The notes under the pieces: generated by a model
The model's database searches: none
The model's input: only the letters and a program-made list of their open reading frames with translations
What the model was told of the DNA's origin: nothing
Assembly (NCBI GenBank): GCA_910588555.1
Contig: CAJUPC010000043.1
Location: 1 to 9,901 of the forward strand
From: Candidatus Gastranaerophilales bacterium
GTDB taxonomy: Bacteria > Cyanobacteriota > Vampirovibrionia > Gastranaerophilales > Gastranaerophilaceae
Direction: 5' to 3'
DNA: 9,901 bases
In this document: positions 6,622 through 9,901 of the stretch, piece after piece
Position numbering within the stretch: position 1 is the stretch's first letter
Layout of the letters: each line of letters starts with the position of its first letter
Program-made: the position numbers and the translations under genes

Positions 6622-6654
6622 AAAAAAGGATTGGTGTAAAACCAATCCTTTTTT
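6622..6654. terminator. bidirectional Rho-independent terminator
   Basis: A 14-bp perfect stem, AAAAAAGGATTGGT (6622-6635) with ACCAATCCTTTTTT (6641-6654), closes a five-base loop GTAAA. It has a T-tract on the right for rightward transcripts and the matching A-tract on the left, which reads as a T-tract leftward. It lies 11 bases past the stop of the orphan gene and 17 bases past the pnp stop on the opposite strand, so it can end both converging transcripts. Confidence 0.92.
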
Positions 6655-6671
6655 GTTTTGCTTTGTTTAAG

Positions 6672-8813
6672 TTATTGAACTGAAGCTTTTTCTTCGTCAG
6701 AAACGCCTTTAATAGTAAGGTTTACTCTGCCTTTTTCATCAATTTTAACAACTTTAACGATAACTTCCTGTCCGATTTGAAGATGTGGTTCAATAGTTTC
6801 AATACGTTCGTTGCAAACTTGTGAAATGTGAACCATACCATCTTTGCCGGGAGCAAGTTCTACGAATGCGCCGATAGGAATAATTCTTACAACTTTTCCT
6901 TTTAATACCATTCCCTGTTCGGGTTTAAAAGTAAGTTCTTTAATCATTCTCTTAGCGATTTCAGCACCTTCCTGATCGTTAGATGTAATTGTTACTACAC
7001 CTGAATCTTGAATGTCGATTTCTGCGCCAGACGCGTCAATAATCGCACGGATTTGTTTTCCGCCAGGTCCGATTACTGTTCCAATATCTGCTGTCGGAAT
7101 TGTCATAGTAGAAATGCTTGGTGCAAACGGTGACATTGGTCCAGGTTGAGTGATTGCTTCTCTCATTTTGCCTAAGATGTGCAATCTGCCTTCTTTAGCT
7201 TGAGCCAAAGCACGGCGTAATGTGTCGTTTGCAATACCTTTTGCTTTCATATCCATTTGAAGAGCTGTAATACCTGTGTCATTACCGGTAACTTTAAAGT
7301 CCATATCGCCTAAAAAGTCTTCGATACCTTGAATATCAGTTAAAACTACAGGTTCTTTACCTTCTTCTGTGATCATACCCATTGCAACGCCGCCAATCAT
7401 CGATTTAACCGGAACACCGGCATTCATCAATGCCATTGAAGAACCGCAAGTAGAAGCCATTGAAGTTGAACCGTTTGATTCCAATACGTCTGAAGTTACG
7501 CGTATAGTGTATCCGAATTCTTCTTCTGACGGAAGTGCAGGAACATTAGCTCTTTCGGCTAAATTTCCGTGACCTACTTCACGTCTTCCGGGGCCTCTTA
7601 AAGGTTTAACTTCACCAACAGAGAAGCCCGGGAAAATATATTTATGCATATATCTTTTTTCTGTTTCGGGGTCAACACCGTCGAGTTCTTGTTTCATAGC
7701 AGGGCCTGCTAAAGTTGCAACTGAAAGAACCTGAGTTTGTCCTCTTGTAAATACAGCTGAACCGTGAGCGCGGGGGATAACACCTACTTCGCACCAGATA
7801 GGACGAACATCATGAGGTTTTCTTCCGTCAGCTCTAACGCCTTCATCCAAAATCATTGTACGCATAATTTTCTTTTCTGCGTTTTTGAATTCTTCTGCAA
7901 CAAAGTCAATGCCTGTTTCTTCCATGATTTTTTTGCTGTAATCATCTTCGGGCAAAGCGTCGATTTTTTCTTTGACAAGCTTTTTAGCTTCTTCAAGTTT
8001 TTGTTGTCTGTAAGCTCTGTCAAAGTTGTGATAAGCGTCAAAAATCATATCGTGAGCTGTTTCGTTGATAATATTTTTGATTTCTGTTGTATCGTAAGGA
8101 TTAACGAATTCTTGTCTTTCAACTCCGCAAAGTTTAGCAAATTCAACCTGAGCTTCGCATTGTTTTCTGATTTCGCCTTGTGCGAATTCAACAGCAGCCA
8201 TAATATCGTCTTCCGTAACGAATTTACATCCTGCTTCAACCATGATAACGCTGTCATGAGTACCTGATACAACGATATCAAGGTCAGATTTGTCAGCTTG
8301 CTGGTGAGTCGGGTTAGCGATTAAGTTTCCGTTTTCATCGCGAGAAACTCTAACTGCCCCGATAGGACCTTCAAACGGAGCTCCTGAAAGCATTAAAGCA
8401 CATGAAGCACCGAGCATAGCCAAAGTATCGGGCTGATTTTGCTGGTCGTAGCTGAATAATTGAGCTACGATTTGTATATCGTTTCTGTAACCTTTAGGGA
8501 ATAAAGGTCTGATAGGTCTGTCAATCAAACGTGAAACAAGGATAGCCTTGTCACTTGCTTTACCCTCAGAACGGTTGTAACCTCCGGGGATACGTCCGAT
8601 TGAAGACATTCTTTCTTCATAATCGATTAATAATGGGAAAAAGTCGATACCTACACGCGGTTCTTTAGAAACAACGCAGTGAACAAATAACATTGTATCA
8701 CCACATCTTACTGTAACCGAACCATTAGTAGACTGACCGTATTTTCCTGTTTCAACAGTAACTTCTTTACCGCCGATTTCAATTTGGAATTTTTTTGTTT
8801 CCGGTATTGTCAT
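6672..8813 (-). CDS. pnp: polynucleotide phosphorylase
   Basis: PNPase is a trimeric 3'-5' exoribonuclease that degrades RNA with phosphate and releases nucleoside diphosphates. The predicted 713 residues are close to the usual bacterial length and all domains are present. The first RNase PH-like domain is in the N-terminal third (with the IGRIPGGYNRSEGK stretch near 72-86), followed by an all-helical linker. The second RNase PH domain carries GRREVGHGNLAERA (409-422), GSTSMASTCG (448-457) and FLGDMDFK (500-507). After these come the KH domain with VIGPGGKQIR (579-588) and the S1 domain (about 632-703). I begin at MTIPETKKFQ, preceded by AAAGG five bases before ATG. A TTG at 8888 would lie upstream of the predicted transcription start, and the ATG at 8843 lacks a ribosome site. 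The usual upstream partner rpsO is not here; a pilin-like gene and a terminator precede it. Confidence 0.97.
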   Translation of the reverse strand: MTIPETKKFQIEIGGKEVTVETGKYGQSTNGSVTVRCGDTMLFVHCVVSKEPRVGIDFFPLLIDYEERMSSIGRIPGGYNRSEGKASDKAILVSRLIDRPIRPLFPKGYRNDIQIVAQLFSYDQQNQPDTLAMLGASCALMLSGAPFEGPIGAVRVSRDENGNLIANPTHQQADKSDLDIVVSGTHDSVIMVEAGCKFVTEDDIMAAVEFAQGEIRKQCEAQVEFAKLCGVERQEFVNPYDTTEIKNIINETAHDMIFDAYHNFDRAYRQQKLEEAKKLVKEKIDALPEDDYSKKIMEETGIDFVAEEFKNAEKKIMRTMILDEGVRADGRKPHDVRPIWCEVGVIPRAHGSAVFTRGQTQVLSVATLAGPAMKQELDGVDPETEKRYMHKYIFPGFSVGEVKPLRGPGRREVGHGNLAERANVPALPSEEEFGYTIRVTSDVLESNGSTSMASTCGSSMALMNAGVPVKSMIGGVAMGMITEEGKEPVVLTDIQGIEDFLGDMDFKVTGNDTGITALQMDMKAKGIANDTLRRALAQAKEGRLHILGKMREAITQPGPMSPFAPSISTMTIPTADIGTVIGPGGKQIRAIIDASGAEIDIQDSGVVTITSNDQEGAEIAKRMIKELTFKPEQGMVLKGKVVRIIPIGAFVELAPGKDGMVHISQVCNERIETIEPHLQIGQEVIVKVVKIDEKGRVNLTIKGVSDEEKASVQ

Positions 8814-8825
8814 ACTTACCTTTCT

Positions 8826-8840
8826 CGCACATCTTGTGCG
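8826..8840 (-). promoter_or_regulatory. leader hairpin next to the pnp ribosome site
   Basis: CGCAC (8826-8830) and GTGCG (8836-8840) form a 5-bp GC-rich stem with a five-base loop. In the leftward mRNA it lies two bases upstream of the pnp Shine-Dalgarno AAAGG (8823-8819). In E. coli, pnp is autoregulated through processing of a leader hairpin; a similar role here is possible by position, but the stem is much shorter. Confidence 0.4.
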
Positions 8841-8872
8841 CATTTTGTTATACACTTCTAATGTTCGATATA

Positions 8873-8901
8873 ATTGTACCGCAAACAAGAAAATTAAGCA
8901 A
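8873..8901 (-). promoter_or_regulatory. sigma-70-type promoter for pnp
   Basis: Reading leftward, TTGCTT (8901-8896) as -35 and TACAAT (8878-8873) as -10 are separated by exactly 17 bases. They match the consensus hexamers at four and five positions. Transcription would start near 8866, about 53 bases before the pnp ATG and just past the terminator of the upstream gene. This supports the chosen pnp start and independent transcription of pnp. Confidence 0.65.
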
Positions 8902-8910
8902 AAAGAAAAT

Positions 8911-8948
8911 AAAAAAGGTGTGAAATGCGATAGCGTTCACATCTTTTT
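8911..8948. terminator. terminator after the pilin-like gene, possibly bidirectional
   Basis: Nearly complementary arms, GGTGTGAAATGC on the left and GCGTTCACATC on the right, close a GATA loop, with one bulged A and G-T wobbles. A-tracts lie at 8911-8916 and a T-tract at 8944-8948. Leftward it reads as a stem followed by CCTTTTTTATTTT, a good terminator for the pilin-like gene whose stop is at 8958. The -35 box of the pnp promoter begins ten bases further on. Confidence 0.8.
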
Positions 8949-8957
8949 ATTGAATAC

Positions 8958-9901
8958 TTAATCAAGTACACACAGCCCCAAACCGTTGGAGCCGTTGCGG
9001 TCGTAGTTGGTCCAGTACGTGTACGTGGTGTTGCAGTACCTGTCGTCCGCGTATCTGCTATTTAACTCCTTACCTGACCAAACATAGAAGGACGGTTCAG
9101 GAAGACCTAGCTCAGAGGCTTTGCCGTTGTAAGTTAGGTTCTGTACATTGCTTGTTGCTCCTATTGCCGGATTGCCCTCGTAAAGTAGTGAGGCAAATTT
9201 TCCAAGGTCTGCCAGTGTTGGCATGTTTGAGGTACCGTTACATTGTTTTACAGCACCAGCCCAGTAATCGTTGTCATAATAGCAATATTGTATGTCTAAT
9301 TTACCTTCTGCTACTGCAGCTTGACATTCTGCATATGTCATTGGAGTTGGTCTAAACGGTGCGCCAAAACATTTGCCGTTTACTTCAATCGCGCAGGATG
9401 AACCTAAACCGTTAGCGTTAAACGCAATAACATCTTTTCTAAATGTATTCGGCCTACTGTGTCCATTTATTTCAAATACCGCCGCAACACAACCAGCCGT
9501 AGCATTACTTTCAGGTTTACCGTTAGAAGTAGACCACCCATACGTTTTCATCGGGTCTAAAGACTCACATTTTTTGTTGTAGTTAAGAATCATCGGCGTA
9601 CCGTCAGCTGTAATTATCCCAACATTGTCACTTGAATAATCGTGTGTATCGTCATCTTTCATTTTTAACTGTTTACCTGTTTTGGTTTTAGATATTTCCC
9701 ATTCTTTCCCGTCTTCTAATTTAACAGTATCCGTAGGCCAGCATGCTCTAATATGTTCCGCGTCACAACGTTTAGCAATCTTAAAATACTTTTGCAGTTC
9801 ATCAACAAACGCGTCAGTGCTGCTATATGGCCCAATTAATCCTAATGATTTCATGTGGTCCGTAGCTTTAGTAAACTTATACTTAGCACTTCTAATCTTT
9901 T
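8958..9901 (-). CDS. Cys-rich pilin-like secreted protein, 5' end outside window
   Basis: The frame is open to the right edge: 15 more codons (KIRSAKYKFTKATDH) precede the first internal ATG at 9854, so 313 residues of a partial gene are visible. The visible part looks like the extracellular domain of a type IV pilin or pseudopilin. It has many Gly/Asn/Ser/Tyr residues, 11 cysteines spread over the length, Trp/Tyr-rich loops and the end NGLGLCVLD. Segments such as KSLGLIGPYSSTDAFVDELQKYFKIAKRC and the following ACWP are of a type I associate with prepilin-type proteins of Gastranaerophilales. The diagnostic N-terminal cleavage/methylation segment and hydrophobic helix would lie beyond the edge and are not seen, so the class is inferred. 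It is followed by a terminator and is not in an operon with pnp. Confidence 0.7.
   Translation of the reverse strand, partial: KIRSAKYKFTKATDHMKSLGLIGPYSSTDAFVDELQKYFKIAKRCDAEHIRACWPTDTVKLEDGKEWEISKTKTGKQLKMKDDDTHDYSSDNVGIITADGTPMILNYNKKCESLDPMKTYGWSTSNGKPESNATAGCVAAVFEINGHSRPNTFRKDVIAFNANGLGSSCAIEVNGKCFGAPFRPTPMTYAECQAAVAEGKLDIQYCYYDNDYWAGAVKQCNGTSNMPTLADLGKFASLLYEGNPAIGATSNVQNLTYNGKASELGLPEPSFYVWSGKELNSRYADDRYCNTTYTYWTNYDRNGSNGLGLCVLD

Noticed and set aside
7764..8267. 167-codon open frame on the + strand inside pnp
   Set aside because: It is antisense to a fully conserved PNPase domain, has no ribosome site, and its Phe/Ser-rich composition is what the complement of Glu/Lys-rich coding gives.
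8814..8888. N-terminal extension of PNPase from a TTG or from the ATG at 8843
   Set aside because: The TTG lies before the predicted transcription start, neither start has a good ribosome site, and family similarity begins at the ATG at 8813.

Overview
The window looks like chromosomal DNA from an AT-rich anaerobic bacterium using the standard genetic code. The best guess is a gut member of the Vampirovibrionia/Melainabacteria (Gastranaerophilales). That guess is inference from three things: the style of the Cys-rich pilin-like protein at the right edge, the N-terminal style of the 727-residue orphan protein, and a redox gene set without any visible respiratory context. No insertion sequence, phage gene, tRNA, rRNA or CRISPR array was seen.

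Layout. Positions 1-4324 are transcribed leftward as one probable operon: pfkB-type kinase (4324-3281), NfnA-like iron-sulfur flavoprotein (3231-2389), a 58-residue four-cysteine protein (2330-2154), etfB (2058-1276), etfA (1283-285, overlapping etfB by 8 bases) and a short ORF with a very strong ribosome binding site (251-159). That last ORF runs into a nine-C tract and a GC-richer, palindrome-filled segment. Divergent from the operon, across about 100 bases of AT-rich DNA, is a 727-residue cytoplasmic-looking orphan protein (4427-6610, + strand). It converges on pnp (polynucleotide phosphorylase, 8813-6672, - strand), and a hairpin with A- and T-tracts on both flanks sits between them as a two-way terminator. 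Upstream of pnp are a good sigma-70-type promoter, a small leader hairpin next to the Shine-Dalgarno site, and another hairpin terminator. That terminator ends a Cys-rich pilin-like gene running in from the right edge (9901-8958, - strand, 5' end missing).

How the genes work together. EtfA and EtfB form the electron-transfer flavoprotein. The NfnA-like protein would add a FAD/NAD-binding reductase carrying one [2Fe-2S] cluster with the Asp plus three Cys ligand set. Its usual large partner (NfnB, GltA-like) is absent here, and etfBA plus a small Cys protein sit in its place. EtfB also has a C-x2-C-x2-C cluster near its C-terminus. Together these suggest an NAD(P)H/ferredoxin/flavoprotein electron-transfer module, and whether the parts form one complex is the most interesting open question in the window. 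The pilin-like gene, pnp and the orphan gene look functionally unrelated to it.
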